A DNA stretch of 64,000 nt from Planctomicrobium piriforme (GTDB taxonomy: Bacteria; Planctomycetota; Planctomycetia; Pirellulales; UBA1268), in assembly GCA_945869735.1 (NCBI GenBank), contig CAMBPQ010000001.1, forward strand, positions 1-64,000, written 5' to 3'. A program made the translations under genes and the position numbers. Below are positions 49,680 through 60,212 of the stretch, piece after piece (within the stretch, counting starts at the first letter, position 1; the number at the start of each line of letters is the position of its first letter). Under the pieces are notes generated by a model. The model saw nothing but the letters and a program-made list of their open reading frames with translations. It did not search any database and was not told the DNA's origin.

Positions 49680-49687
49680 GCGTCGGT

Positions 49688-50755
49688 TTACTTCAGTCCC
49701 GGGCGGCGGTCGAGCGCGCCCCTGACGCCGAGCTGCTCGGGGTGGCGGGCGATCTTGTCGGTAAAGACACGGACGTCATCGACGATCGGCCGCAGTTCCT
49801 TCGTGAGACGGTTCACGTTACCCGCGGCCTGAGCAAGATCGTTGTAAACCTGTGGGTCGCGAACGAGCTTGCCGAGCGTGCCCTGCGACTCGTTGAGTGC
49901 CTTGGTGAACATGGCGGCTTGCTGGAGGGTCTCGTCGAGCCGTCCGATCGTCTGGTTGATCTGCGCCACCATGCCCTCGCCACGCTCACCAAGTGGCTTC
50001 GTGAGGCCCTCGAGGTTGCGGAGGTTGCGGTCGGCGGTGTCGACCGTCTCACCGATGCCTTGGACCGTGGTTCGCAGGTCGGTGATCACGTCGGGAAGCG
50101 AGTTGAGTGTCTGCTTGAGATTGGCGCGGGCCTGCGGATCGCCCATCACATCGTTGATGTTAGCCATCGCCAGACTAAACGCATCGAGGGCCGCCTCAGT
50201 CTTTCGCACCATCTTGGAGAAGGTGTCGTCGTCGCCGAGCAGCAGTCGGTCGAGGTTGTCGGAAAGTTTCTTCACCGACTCGCTCGCCTCGGCCAAGGAT
50301 TCAAGGGCTCCACCGAGTTTCGGTTCGAGCGTGGCGAACATCTCAAAGGGGTCGCGGGTGACGGCGCCTGGGAGTACCTCGTCCTTACCCACCCGCTGCC
50401 GCGGCGGCTTGATCGTGCCGGGTACGAGCTGGATCTCGGCATCACCGAGCAACGTGGAGGCGATCCGCGGCTGCTCGTCCTTGTAGATTGGCACGTAGGA
50501 GTCGACGTCGGCCACCACGCTCACGCCGCCCCGCTCGTCGAGTTGCACGCTCGCGACGCGGCCCACGAGGATGCCGTTCTTGCGGACCGGTGTTCCTTCC
50601 GCCACGCCCCGGGCGTCGGAGAAACTCATCTTGAGCGGGTAGGTCGCCTGCACGAGCGAGGGCAGGTCGCCGAACAGCACGATCAGGATACCGGTGATGA
50701 TGGCCGTCGCCAGCACCACCACTCCCACGCGAAACTGCATCACGCGGTCGTTCAT
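49688..50755 (-). CDS. mlaD: MCE/MlaD-family lipid transport protein
   Basis: LKMSFSDARGVAEGTPVRKNGILVGRVASVQLDERGGVSVVADVDSYVPIY. Confidence 0.88.
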   Translation of the reverse strand: MNDRVMQFRVGVVVLATAIITGILIVLFGDLPSLVQATYPLKMSFSDARGVAEGTPVRKNGILVGRVASVQLDERGGVSVVADVDSYVPIYKDEQPRIASTLLGDAEIQLVPGTIKPPRQRVGKDEVLPGAVTRDPFEMFATLEPKLGGALESLAEASESVKKLSDNLDRLLLGDDDTFSKMVRKTEAALDAFSLAMANINDVMGDPQARANLKQTLNSLPDVITDLRTTVQGIGETVDTADRNLRNLEGLTKPLGERGEGMVAQINQTIGRLDETLQQAAMFTKALNESQGTLGKLVRDPQVYNDLAQAAGNVNRLTKELRPIVDDVRVFTDKIARHPEQLGVRGALDRRPGLK

Positions 50756-51666
50756 GCGTCGGGCTCCCCTTCGTGCGTGTCGGTTTCGGTGTCAGTGGGC
50801 GATTCGGCCGGGATTCCGTGATCGCGGGCCTGTTCCTCGCGGAGTTCCATGAGCCGTGCCCCGGCCCGGCCCTCGACGAACTGCCGGATCCGCGGGTCGC
50901 GGGAGCCGTCGAGTTCCTCCACGGTGCCGTCGAAGACGATCTGGGGTTCGTCAGGACGCAGCCGGAAGACCGGGTAGAGCATGATCACACGGTCGGCCAC
51001 TTTGCGGGCGGTATGCATGTCGTGGGTGACGACTACGCTGGTCACGTGCGGACGCTCGTGCACCCGCAGGATGAGTTCGTTGATCACGTCGCTCATGATG
51101 GGATCGAGGCCCGTGGTCGGTTCGTCGTAGAGCATGAGTTGCGGATCGAGGGCGAGGGCCCGGGCAAGGCCGGCCCGCTTCCGCATGCCGCCCGAGAGCT
51201 GGACCGGTTTCTTGGTGAGCACGCTGCGGGGCAGGCCCACCTCGTCGAGGAGTCCGCCGACGATCGAGCGGATTTCGGCGTCGGGTATCCGGGTGTGCTC
51301 GCGGAGCGGAAAGGCGACGTTGTCGAGGATCGTGAGACTGTCAAAGAGGGCGGCACCCTGGAAGACGAAGCCATACCGAGTCCGCAGGTGGGCAAGCGAC
51401 CGGTCGTTCAGGCCGGAGAGCGACCGCCCCTCGAACTGCACCTCGCCCTCCGTGGGCCGGATCAGCCCGATCATCGACTTCAGGAGGACGGTCTTCCCGC
51501 AGCCGCTCTCTCCAAGCACCACGAGCGTCTGCCCCGGCTCGAGGTCGATCGAGATGTCGCGGAGCACCTCCTGGCTACCGAAGCGGACGTGCAGCGAGTC
51601 GACCCGCAGGAGCGGGCCGGCGGGCTCTTCGGGGCGTCGTGGCTTGGCGGGGGCTGTGGCGGGCAT
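50752..51666 (-). CDS. mlaF: MlaF-type ABC transporter ATPase
   Basis: VLGESGCGKTVLLKSMIGLIRPTEGEV, LSGGMRKRAGLARALALDPQLMLYDEPTTGLDP. Confidence 0.92.
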   Translation of the reverse strand: MPATAPAKPRRPEEPAGPLLRVDSLHVRFGSQEVLRDISIDLEPGQTLVVLGESGCGKTVLLKSMIGLIRPTEGEVQFEGRSLSGLNDRSLAHLRTRYGFVFQGAALFDSLTILDNVAFPLREHTRIPDAEIRSIVGGLLDEVGLPRSVLTKKPVQLSGGMRKRAGLARALALDPQLMLYDEPTTGLDPIMSDVINELILRVHERPHVTSVVVTHDMHTARKVADRVIMLYPVFRLRPDEPQIVFDGTVEELDGSRDPRIRQFVEGRAGARLMELREEQARDHGIPAESPTDTETDTHEGEPDA

Positions 51667-51673
51667 GGTGGCG

Positions 51674-52555
51674 TCAGAGGAGTCTGCGAGGGCCTTCGGG
51701 ACGGAAGAAGTCGTGGACGTTGTTGAGCCAGATTCCTAGAAACAGGTCGAGGATCAGAATCAGGACGAACGAGTGGACGAAGGCGTTGGTCGCGGCCCGG
51801 CCCACTCCTTCGGCACCGGGCTCGCAGTGGAAGCCGTGATGGCAACTCACCAGTGCGATCGCCGCGCCAAAGAACAGGGTCTTGAAGATGCCGAGTAGGA
51901 AGTCGAAGACGTCGACGTATTCCCGGGAGTTGGCCCAGTAATGGTGGTAGTCGATGTCGAGGAGCACGTGTGAATAGAAGTAGCCGCCGAGCACGCCCAT
52001 GAAGTCGGCCATCACCGTGAGAGACGGGATGAGGATCAGGCAGCCGAGAAACCGTGGGACGACGAGGTAGTAGATGGGGTTAGCGCCCATGCTCTCCAGT
52101 GCATCGATCTGTTCGGTGACCCGCATCGTGCCGAGTTCGGCTGCCATTGCGCTGCCGACGCGGCCCGCCAGCATCGTGGCCGCGAGCACGGGGCCGAGCT
52201 CCCGCACGAGCGACAGGTTGATGACCGATCCGAGCCGGGTCTCCAGCCCGAGCGCCTTGAACTGCGCGTAGCTCTGCACTGCGAGCACCATGCCGATGAA
52301 CAGGCCGGTGAGCGCCACCACCGGCAGCGACATGACGCCGATTTGATAGAAGTTGGGGAGGAGCACGTCCCGCCGCTGTCGCCGGGCGAAGATCCAGCCG
52401 ACGGTCTGGATCGCGAAGACGGCCACGCCACCGACACCCGTGACCCAGTCCATGGCGAACTGCCCGAGGTTCGCCACCTGATTGGCGAACCAGCCGGTGG
52501 CGCCCGTTGCTGAAGAGGCGGACGAGTGTGAAGCCATGAGAGCGAGTCCGGGCAC
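51674..52555 (-). CDS. mlaE: MlaE-type ABC transporter permease
   Basis: SLVRELGPVLAATMLAGRVGSAMAAELGTMRVTEQIDALESMGANPIYYLVVPR. Confidence 0.93.
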   Translation of the reverse strand: MPGLALMASHSSASSATGATGWFANQVANLGQFAMDWVTGVGGVAVFAIQTVGWIFARRQRRDVLLPNFYQIGVMSLPVVALTGLFIGMVLAVQSYAQFKALGLETRLGSVINLSLVRELGPVLAATMLAGRVGSAMAAELGTMRVTEQIDALESMGANPIYYLVVPRFLGCLILIPSLTVMADFMGVLGGYFYSHVLLDIDYHHYWANSREYVDVFDFLLGIFKTLFFGAAIALVSCHHGFHCEPGAEGVGRAATNAFVHSFVLILILDLFLGIWLNNVHDFFRPEGPRRLL

Positions 52556-52675
52556 CGCGTGCGCGATGCGGGCGCATCAAAACCTGCCGGATGTATCGGC
52601 TGTGCGGTTCGGGCAGCATGAGACGGCCGGAGCGATTGCCGGGCGAGTGGGAGGGTTGGGCAAGCCGGGCTGCCG

Positions 52676-52878
52676 AGAGCCCATTCGACTTTGGTGTATC
52701 GCCGGCTCTGGGGCGGCAAAATTCTCGTTGCTGTGGGCCGCGGCGGCCCGACGCTCCTCGAGCGTTCGCCGACCCCCTCGCCTCCGTCTCCCAAGGTGAC
52801 ATCTCGCCGCCACACAAAAGGCAGTTGCGCTTTAGGGCGCATTCGACTTTGGTGGATCGCCGGCGAACCAATCCGGAA
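52676..52878 (-). repeat. Family A copy A4 plus a second A end (52834-52862) joined to a family B fragment (52863-52878)
   Basis: ccattcgactttggtgtatcgccgg...ggcagttgcgctttag then agggcgcattcgactttggtggatcgccgg|cgaaccaatccggaat. Confidence 0.75.
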
Positions 52879-52935
52879 TCAACTCCAGCGCAGCGGTACA
52901 GCTCACGCCGCTACGATTCCTGGCGGGAGCCGTGG

Positions 52936-55482
52936 TCAGCCTTCGGCGGTGCCCTCGGCGGGGGCTGACGCAACCGGCTCAGCGGTCGCCACTCCCTTGA
53001 AGGAGAGTTGCTTCTTACCGGCGACCTCGATGCAGTCGACCTGAATCAGGTCCTTGCCCTCGAACTCACCCTTGAGCAGTTCCTCGCTGACCGGGTCCTC
53101 GATGAAGTTCTCGAGGGCCCGACGCAGCGGCCGGGCACCGAAGTCGGTGTCGGAACCCTTCTTGATGAGGAACTTTTTGGCCTCGTCGGTGAGGTCGAGC
53201 TTGAGACCCCGTTCCGCGAGCCGCTCACGGACCTTTGCCAGTTCGATGTCGATGACCTGCTTGAGGTCTTCGACCGTGAGGTGGTGGAACACGATCACGT
53301 CATCGAGGCGGTTCAAGAACTCCGGCCGGAAGACCCTCTCGATCCGCTCATTGACGCGGCCCTTCATGCTGTCGTAACTGGCGTCGGCGTCCGGTGCCTG
53401 GAAGCCGAAGGCGGCCTCGTTCTTGATCGCTTCGGCACCAGCGTTGGTCGTCATGATGATGATCGTGTTGCGGAAGTCGACGTTGCGGCCGAATGAGTCG
53501 GTGAGCCGTCCTTCCTCCATCACCTGGAGGAGCATGTTGAACACGTCGGGGTGGGCCTTTTCGATCTCGTCGAGCAACACCACGGCATAGGGGCGGCGAC
53601 GGATCTTCTCCGTGAGCTGGCCCCCCTCCTCGAAGCCGACGTAGCCCGGCGGCGCACCAATCAGGCGGCTGACGTTGTGCTTCTCCATGTATTCGCTCAT
53701 GTCGATCTGGATGAGCGCGTCGGCGTCACCGAACATGAACTGTGCGAGGGCCTTGGCCAAGAGCGTCTTACCCACGCCCGTTGGGCCGGCGAACACGAAT
53801 GAGCCGATCGGCCGCTTCGGGTCCTTGAGTCCGGAGCGGCTGCGGCGCACCGCCTTCGAGACGCTCTTGATCGCCGGCTCCTGCCCGATGACCTTCTTGT
53901 GGAGCTCGTTCTCCATGCCCATCAGCCGGGCTTGGTCTTCGGTGCTCATCCGCGTGAGCGGAATACCCGTCATCTTCGAGACCACCTCGGCCACGACCTC
54001 GTCGTCGACCACGCCGTCGGCTTCGCGGCTTTTGTCCCGCCAGTCGCGGGTCATCGACTGCTTCTTCTTCTTGAGCTTGTCGGCCTGGTCGCGGAGCGCC
54101 GCCGCCTTCTCGAAGTCCTGATTGGCGACCGCCTCCTCTTTTTCCTTGTTGAGCCGGTCGACCTCGTCGTCGATCTCCTTGAGATCTGGCGGCTTGGTCA
54201 TTGCCTTCAGTCGGACGCGTGCGCCCGCCTCATCGATCACGTCGATCGCCTTGTCCGGCAGGCAGCGGCCGGTGATGTAGCGGCTGGAGAGGTCGACGGC
54301 AGCCTCGAGGGCGGCGTCGGTGATCGAGACGCGGTGATGCGATTCGTAGCGGTCGCGGAGACCCTTCAGGATCTCCACCGCCTCGTCCTTGGTGGCCGGC
54401 TCGATCATGATGATCTGGAAGCGGCGGTCGAGGGCCGAATCCTTCTCGATGTATTTACGGTATTCATCGAGGGTGGTGGCACCGATGCACTGGATCTCGC
54501 CACGGGCAAGCGCTGGCTTGAGCACGTTGGAGGCGTCGATCGCCCCCTCGGCGCCGCCGGCACCGACGAGCGTGTGGAGCTCGTCGATAAACAGGATCGT
54601 GTTCTTGGCGCGGCGGACCTCGTTCATCACCGCCTTGATCCGCTCCTCGAACTGGCCGCGGTACTTCGTGCCGGCGACCATCATCGCGAGGTCAAGCACC
54701 ACGATGCGCCGGTCGGCCAGCAGTTCAGGCACGTTGCCGTCGATGACCCGCTGGGCGAAGCCCTCGACGATCGCCGTCTTGCCCACGCCCGCCTCGCCGA
54801 GGAGCACTGGGTTGTTCTTGGTGCGGCGGCAGAGAATCTGGATCGCTCTCTCGATCTCATTCTCACGGCCGATCACGGGATCGAGCTTGCCCTGGCGGGC
54901 AAGTTCGGTGAGGTCGCGACCGAAGCTGTCGAGGGCGGGTGTCTTGCTCTTGCCGGCTTTGGGATTCGACTCGCCGCCACCGCCGCCGGCGCCGGCCGGC
55001 TGCCGACCGCCCATGCCGGCCCGCTCGCCTCCCTCGTTTTCCATGCCATGGCCGAGGAGGTTGAGCACCTCTTCGCGGACGTCCTCGAGCTTGAGGCCGA
55101 GGTTCATCAGCACATGGGCTGCCACGCCCTCCTGCTCGCGGAGCAGCCCCAGCAGGATGTGCTCGGTGCCGACGTAGTTGTGGTTGAGGTTTCGGGCCTC
55201 CTCCATCGAATACTCGATGACCTTTTTGGCCCGGGGGGTCTGCGGGAGTTTGCCCATCGTGACCATGTCGGGGCCGCTCTGCACGAGCTTCTCGACCTCC
55301 ATGCGGATCTTCCGCAGGTCGATGTCAAGGTTTTTGAGCACGTTGGCTGCAACACCGCTGCCCTCCTTAATGAGGCCCAGGAGGACGTGTTCGGTGCCGA
55401 TGTACTCGTGGTTGAACCGCTGGGCCTCTTGGTTGGCCAACTGCATCACCTTGCGGGCACGATCCGTGAAGCGCTCGTACAT
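52936..55482 (-). CDS. clpC: ClpC-type AAA+ chaperone
   Basis: [68 protein letters not shown]; start at 55482. Confidence 0.96.
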   Translation of the reverse strand: MYERFTDRARKVMQLANQEAQRFNHEYIGTEHVLLGLIKEGSGVAANVLKNLDIDLRKIRMEVEKLVQSGPDMVTMGKLPQTPRAKKVIEYSMEEARNLNHNYVGTEHILLGLLREQEGVAAHVLMNLGLKLEDVREEVLNLLGHGMENEGGERAGMGGRQPAGAGGGGGESNPKAGKSKTPALDSFGRDLTELARQGKLDPVIGRENEIERAIQILCRRTKNNPVLLGEAGVGKTAIVEGFAQRVIDGNVPELLADRRIVVLDLAMMVAGTKYRGQFEERIKAVMNEVRRAKNTILFIDELHTLVGAGGAEGAIDASNVLKPALARGEIQCIGATTLDEYRKYIEKDSALDRRFQIIMIEPATKDEAVEILKGLRDRYESHHRVSITDAALEAAVDLSSRYITGRCLPDKAIDVIDEAGARVRLKAMTKPPDLKEIDDEVDRLNKEKEEAVANQDFEKAAALRDQADKLKKKKQSMTRDWRDKSREADGVVDDEVVAEVVSKMTGIPLTRMSTEDQARLMGMENELHKKVIGQEPAIKSVSKAVRRSRSGLKDPKRPIGSFVFAGPTGVGKTLLAKALAQFMFGDADALIQIDMSEYMEKHNVSRLIGAPPGYVGFEEGGQLTEKIRRRPYAVVLLDEIEKAHPDVFNMLLQVMEEGRLTDSFGRNVDFRNTIIIMTTNAGAEAIKNEAAFGFQAPDADASYDSMKGRVNERIERVFRPEFLNRLDDVIVFHHLTVEDLKQVIDIELAKVRERLAERGLKLDLTDEAKKFLIKKGSDTDFGARPLRRALENFIEDPVSEELLKGEFEGKDLIQVDCIEVAGKKQLSFKGVATAEPVASAPAEGTAEG

Positions 55483-55692
55483 GGGCGAATGTCCTAAGTG
55501 CGTAATGCCGAGGGGATGAAATGCTGACCCGAATCCTGATCGTGGGGCCGGCGTGCCAATCCGGCAGTTGCCGCCGCCATCCTTCTGGAACAGCAAACCT
55601 TACGCCAAACCCGTCGAAGGATTCTAGGAGCGATGGCCCGGAAAGTCTGTCAGCGGGCCGTTGAGTCGGCGAAACCGCGGCTTTCCCCGGTT

Positions 55693-56295
55693 TCAGGCCG
55701 CTGCCGTGCGGCCGGGGGCCGTGGTGGACTCCTCGCGGAGCGGGAGAACGACCGAATCGTCGTCGGCCTCGCCCTGGGGCCCGGCCGCAAGTCGGTGGAG
55801 TTCCTTGGCGATCGCCCCCCGCCACGGCGCCCCGCAATCGCTGCGAGCGAGCCTCTCAAGGGCCTGACGCGACTCGGGCTTCCGGCCCACGCGGCGCAGC
55901 AGTGTGCCCAAGAGGAGTTGGGCTTCGCCGTCGGTCGGTGCCAGCTCAAGGAGTTCACAGATCCGCGTCTCCGCACGGACCCAGTCACGGGCGAGGTACG
56001 CTGCCCGGGCCTTCACGAACAGGGCATCGGCCTCCGCACCGCGGCCCACCGGGATCGACGGCGGGAAGGCTGATGCGGCCGAGACGGCAGACACCAGCCA
56101 GATCACGGCCGTCGCCGTCCAGAGTCCGAGGACCAACGGCAACTCGATAAGCCCGGGCCAGATCCAGGTGGCGACCACGGCGATGTCGAGCGACACGGCA
56201 AACGCGATCGCCAGCGTTAGCCCCATGAGGCTGCCCCGCAGCCAGAGCCAGGGCATTCCTGGCCAGACGAGCGTGAGGTAGCGGAGGGGGGCCAT
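55693..56295 (-). CDS. TPR-like membrane protein
   Basis: MAPLRYLTLVWPGMPWLWLRGSLMGLTLAIAFAVSL; AETRICELLELAPTDGEAQLLLGTLLRRVGR. Confidence 0.6.
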   Translation of the reverse strand: MAPLRYLTLVWPGMPWLWLRGSLMGLTLAIAFAVSLDIAVVATWIWPGLIELPLVLGLWTATAVIWLVSAVSAASAFPPSIPVGRGAEADALFVKARAAYLARDWVRAETRICELLELAPTDGEAQLLLGTLLRRVGRKPESRQALERLARSDCGAPWRGAIAKELHRLAAGPQGEADDDSVVLPLREESTTAPGRTAAA

Positions 56296-56362
56296 GGTTC
56301 GCATCCGAGGCGATTTTCGGGGCGGGGGAGTGTAGGAATCCGGGCGGCTTTCTCCAAGGCGA

Positions 56363-57505
56363 GTGGGGAGCGTGTTACAACGGGGAAAACGAGGAAAGGC
56401 GGCGATTGTGCACCCGGGTGAACCAGACGGAGCGAGCGGCCCGGGGCCTTCGGCCGGTATCTGGCGGGCCGTCGATGCCTCTGCCAATCGTGCGTCCGAG
56501 GCCCTGCGGGTGATCGAGGACGTTGTCCGCTTCACCCTCGATGACGTGGTCCTGACGGCGCTCGCGAAGGACCTGCGACACGGACTGGCCGCGGTGCTCG
56601 CCCGGCCAGAACTGGCAGATCGCGGTGCCGCCCGTGACGTGGCTGGCGACGTCGGCCAGGGCCTCGACGCTGCCGCCTCTCTGCCGCGCACCGGGATCGC
56701 CGACCTCGTGGCCGCGAACGCCGCCCGCGGCACGCAGGCGGTACGGAGCCTTGAGGAGTGCGCCGCTGTCGTGGCCCCGGAAGCCAGCAGCAGTTTCGAA
56801 CGCATTCGCTACCGGCTCTACGATCTTGAGCGGCGGGTGATGGCGATCCTGCGGGCGCGGGACCGGCTCGCGGGAGTCGCGCTCTGCGTGCTCGTCGACG
56901 GTCGGGATGACGTGGCCGTCTTCGAGCGGCTCGTGGAGGGCCTTTTCGGGGCGGGCGTACGGATGCTCCAGATTCGCGACAAGGATCTGCCGATCGCCTT
57001 CATCACCGACCGCATGCAGCGGGCAGTGGCCATTTCCCGACGACACGACCCCGCGCGGCCGCCGCTCGTGGTCGTGAACGACCGGCCCGATATCGCCGTG
57101 GCGGTCGGCGCCGACGGCGTGCATGTCGGCGCCGACGACCTGCCGGTGCCGCTCGTCCGCCGCGTGCTGGGGCCCGGCAGCGTCATCGGCAGCACGGCGC
57201 ACTCGATCGCGGAGGCGCGGACAGCCGCCGCCGCCGGAGCCGACTACCTCGGGATCGGCCCCTGCTTTCCCTCGGCCACGAAGTCGTTCGCTGAACATGC
57301 GCCGCCTGAGTTTCTCCGGACGGTCTGCCGCGAGCTTGCAGTCCCGTCCTTCGCGATCGGAGGCGTCACGCTCGAGCGGCTCGACACACTCGCCGCGCTC
57401 GGCGTCACACGGGTGGCCGTCGCCTCGGCCGTGACGCGGGCAGCCGACCCGCTCCGTGTCGCCCGGACCCTGCTTGGGCGGCTTGAATCACTGCATCGAC
57501 CGTGA
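56363..57505 (+). CDS. thiE: ThiD2-ThiE fusion: thiamine-phosphate synthase with N-terminal ThiD2-like domain
   Basis: RAVDASANRASEALRVIEDVVRF...; ThiE part LQIRDKDLP, VVNDRPDIAVAVGADGVHVGADDLPV, GSTAHSIAEA, GIGPCFPSATK. Confidence 0.88.
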   Translation: MGSVLQRGKRGKAAIVHPGEPDGASGPGPSAGIWRAVDASANRASEALRVIEDVVRFTLDDVVLTALAKDLRHGLAAVLARPELADRGAARDVAGDVGQGLDAAASLPRTGIADLVAANAARGTQAVRSLEECAAVVAPEASSSFERIRYRLYDLERRVMAILRARDRLAGVALCVLVDGRDDVAVFERLVEGLFGAGVRMLQIRDKDLPIAFITDRMQRAVAISRRHDPARPPLVVVNDRPDIAVAVGADGVHVGADDLPVPLVRRVLGPGSVIGSTAHSIAEARTAAAAGADYLGIGPCFPSATKSFAEHAPPEFLRTVCRELAVPSFAIGGVTLERLDTLAALGVTRVAVASAVTRAADPLRVARTLLGRLESLHRP

Positions 57506-57528
57506 GTCTGGGCGGGTCGGTCCAGCCG

Positions 57529-58095
57529 TCACCGTTCCTTGAGCAGCGTGACGATCGTGGCTGCGATCTCGGCCTCGTCGCTCGAGCGATAGCCGGTCCA
57601 GACGCGGCGGACGCGGGCATCCGGACCGATGAGATAGGTTGTGGGGAATGCCTCGAGACCGTAGGTCGAGGCGAAGAGCGACGCGGCGAGCGGGTCGGAG
57701 AGGCTCCAGGCGGAAATGGCGAGTTGTCGTGCGGCAAGGAACTGCCGCGTCTCGCGGGCGAGGTCTTCGAGATTCTCGTCGCCCCCCGAACCACACGAGA
57801 CGGCGACGAGTTGGAAGGCGGGCTCGCTCACGAGCCGATCGGCGAGCCGCACGAGGCCCGGCAGTTCCTTGCGACAGGGTGGGCACCAGGTGCCCCAGAA
57901 GTTGAGCAGTGTCACCTTGCCCGCCAGGGATGGCGCGGGCAGCGTGGCATCGACGAGCGACACCACCGGCAGCGGCCCCATCCGTCGGCCAACCGCGGGG
58001 TGCGCGAGCCGGGTGTCGCCGCAGCCGGCGACCATGGTCGTGATCAGGGCGGTGATCACGAAGGCTGGAGCAGCCTGGAGTGCTCGGGGTGCCAT
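57529..58095 (-). CDS. TlpA/ResA-like thioredoxin-family lipoprotein
   Basis: MVAGCGDTRL; VTLLNFWGTWCPPCRKELPGLVRLAD. Confidence 0.85.
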   Translation of the reverse strand: MAPRALQAAPAFVITALITTMVAGCGDTRLAHPAVGRRMGPLPVVSLVDATLPAPSLAGKVTLLNFWGTWCPPCRKELPGLVRLADRLVSEPAFQLVAVSCGSGGDENLEDLARETRQFLAARQLAISAWSLSDPLAASLFASTYGLEAFPTTYLIGPDARVRRVWTGYRSSDEAEIAATIVTLLKER

Positions 58096-58306
58096 GGGTT
58101 CGGTTTCCAGGTGTGCACGGGGCTCGCAAAAAGTGTAGGGAGTCGAGGTCGTGCTCGACCATATCGCAGGCCCGCGCGCAGGGCAGAAGCGCGATCAGGC
58201 AGCCGCAGAGCATCGTCCCCGTGACGCAGATAGACGCCATCTCGAAAAAACCTCATGCTGCCGGCACGAATCACCCGTCCGGACGCGGAGTCTCCGTGCC
58301 TACCCC

Positions 58307-59620
58307 ATGACCGACGGCCGCACCGCAGCACCGCCCGCCGCCGACCGCGAGGGCCGCAATACATTTTGGCTGGAGTGCCATCAGGTCGTCATTCGCGTTG
58401 GCTGGATCTTCAAGACCGAGACGATCATCATGCCGGCGGTACTCGACGCCGTCGTTGATTCGGGGTTTCTTCGCGGCCTGCTGCCCGTGCTCAATCGGGG
58501 GGGGCAGAGCGTGCCGCCGCTGTGCTTCTCAGGTGCGCTTGCGCGGCGGCCGGTGAAAAAGTGGCTGCTCGTCCGCACGAGCCTCGCGATGGCGGCCTGC
58601 TTCGCGGTGCTGGCCGTGGTCTGGGGTCCGCTTCAGGCCAGCCGCCCGGACCTGCTGGCGGCGGTGTTTCTCGTCGTCTACGCGGCCTTCTCGTCAGCGA
58701 ACGGGCTCAACCAACTCGTGGCCGCCGCGCTGCAGGGGAAACTCATCTCGCCCGGACGCCGCGGCAGGGCCATGGTGATAAGTGTCGCTCTCGGCAGCGT
58801 GCTGGCCATCATTGCGGCGGTGCTACTCCTCGGGCCCTGGCTCCGCGAGCCCGATGGCTTCCCGAAGATCTTCGCCGCCACCGCGGCGTTCTTTGCGTTG
58901 GCCGCCCTGGCGCCGTTGATGCTCGACGAGCACCCTGACGAGTCGAGGCGGGCGGTCGTGAACGGCGGCGGCACAGCCACAGGCTTCTTCACCCGCTCGG
59001 TCACCGCGGCGCGACACGGCTTGGCCCTCTGGCGGGCGACGATCGCCCTCGATCGGGCGCTGGTGCGGCTCTCGATGGTGGCGGCCTGCTTCTCGGCGGT
59101 GCTGATGCTGTTTCCCCACTACCAGGCGTTTGCCCGCGATCGGCTCGGCAGCGGCACGAGCAGCCTGCTGGCGTGGGTCGTCACGCAAAACGCCGCGACC
59201 GGCCTCGCCAGCCTCGTGGCCGGACCGGTCGCCGACCGCCGGGGTACACGGATCGTGCTCGTGTGGCTCGTCGCGCTCTCGTCGCTCACACCGCTGGTGG
59301 TGACGGCGCTTTCGCTGGCAACGCACGCCGTCGCCGTGGAGTGGTTCTGGATTGTCTACGTGCCGCTCGGTCTCAATCCGATCTCACTCAAACTGTTTAC
59401 GAACTACGCGCTCGAACTGGCCCCGCGGGCTGCCGACCACCCGCGGTACGTGAGCATCGTGGGAGCGGCACTTGCGGCACCGTTCGTGCTCTCGCCCCTG
59501 GTGGGGCTGGCGGTTGACGTGTTCGGCTTTCGGCATGTTTTCGTGGCGGGAGCGGCCGTGATCGCCGCCGGGGCCGCGATCGCCCTCGGCCTCCCGGAAC
59601 CCCGGCATTCCCCCGGCTGA
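58307..59620 (+). CDS. MFS-type membrane transporter
   Basis: 438 aa with about 12 hydrophobic segments; AGPVADRRGTRIVLVW loop motif; start chosen at MTDGRTAAPP. Confidence 0.75.
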   Translation: MTDGRTAAPPAADREGRNTFWLECHQVVIRVGWIFKTETIIMPAVLDAVVDSGFLRGLLPVLNRGGQSVPPLCFSGALARRPVKKWLLVRTSLAMAACFAVLAVVWGPLQASRPDLLAAVFLVVYAAFSSANGLNQLVAAALQGKLISPGRRGRAMVISVALGSVLAIIAAVLLLGPWLREPDGFPKIFAATAAFFALAALAPLMLDEHPDESRRAVVNGGGTATGFFTRSVTAARHGLALWRATIALDRALVRLSMVAACFSAVLMLFPHYQAFARDRLGSGTSSLLAWVVTQNAATGLASLVAGPVADRRGTRIVLVWLVALSSLTPLVVTALSLATHAVAVEWFWIVYVPLGLNPISLKLFTNYALELAPRAADHPRYVSIVGAALAAPFVLSPLVGLAVDVFGFRHVFVAGAAVIAAGAAIALGLPEPRHSPG

Positions 59621-59715
59621 CCGTTTCGGGTTATCCTGCGGGGGACTCGGGAACGGCTGTGGCTGCCGCCAAAGGCGCCACCGAATCACCCCGAATCATC
59701 CCTCAGGAGTGCGTC

Positions 59716-60165
59716 ATGAAGAATCATCGTCTCGCCGGTCTGTGCGCGTTCATCGTTGCCGTTGTCTGCTCGGCTGTCGCCATGTCGGCCGCGGTCAAGG
59801 AGCCAAAAGACGCCAAGTGCCCCGTCTCGGGTAAGGGCTGCAATCCGGAGAAGACCGCCGACTTCGATGGCGGCAAGGTGTTTTTCTGCTGCGAGAAGTG
59901 TGAAGCCGCCTTTGCTGGCGACTCAGCGAAGTTCGCCGCCAAGGCGCACCAGCAAATGGTGAGCACCGGCCAACTCGTCCAGAAGGGCTGCCCGTTCAGC
60001 GGTGGCCCCGTGAAGCCGGGCACGCAGATCACGATTGGCGATGCCGAGGTCGGCTTCTGCTGCCCCAACTGCAAGGCGAAGGTAGAGAAGGCCTCGCCCG
60101 ACGAGCAGGTCACGATGGTCTTCGGGAAGATCGAGAAGGGCTTCTCTGTGCCCGCGAAAAAATAG
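59716..60165 (+). CDS. Secreted YHS/TRASH-like metal-binding protein (two Cys modules)
   Basis: Signal peptide; CPVSGKGCNPEKTADFDGGKVFFCCEKCEAAF and CPFSGGPVKPGTQITIGDAEVGFCCPNCKAKV. Confidence 0.7.
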   Translation: MKNHRLAGLCAFIVAVVCSAVAMSAAVKEPKDAKCPVSGKGCNPEKTADFDGGKVFFCCEKCEAAFAGDSAKFAAKAHQQMVSTGQLVQKGCPFSGGPVKPGTQITIGDAEVGFCCPNCKAKVEKASPDEQVTMVFGKIEKGFSVPAKK

Positions 60166-60212
60166 GGTCTTCCAGGCAGTCAGCGGCTGGCAAACGCACC
60201 CGACTTGCGCAC

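Noticed and set aside
53899-55497. 532-aa plus-strand ORF opposite clpC
   Set aside because: Shadow ORF; clpC motifs are unambiguous on the other strand
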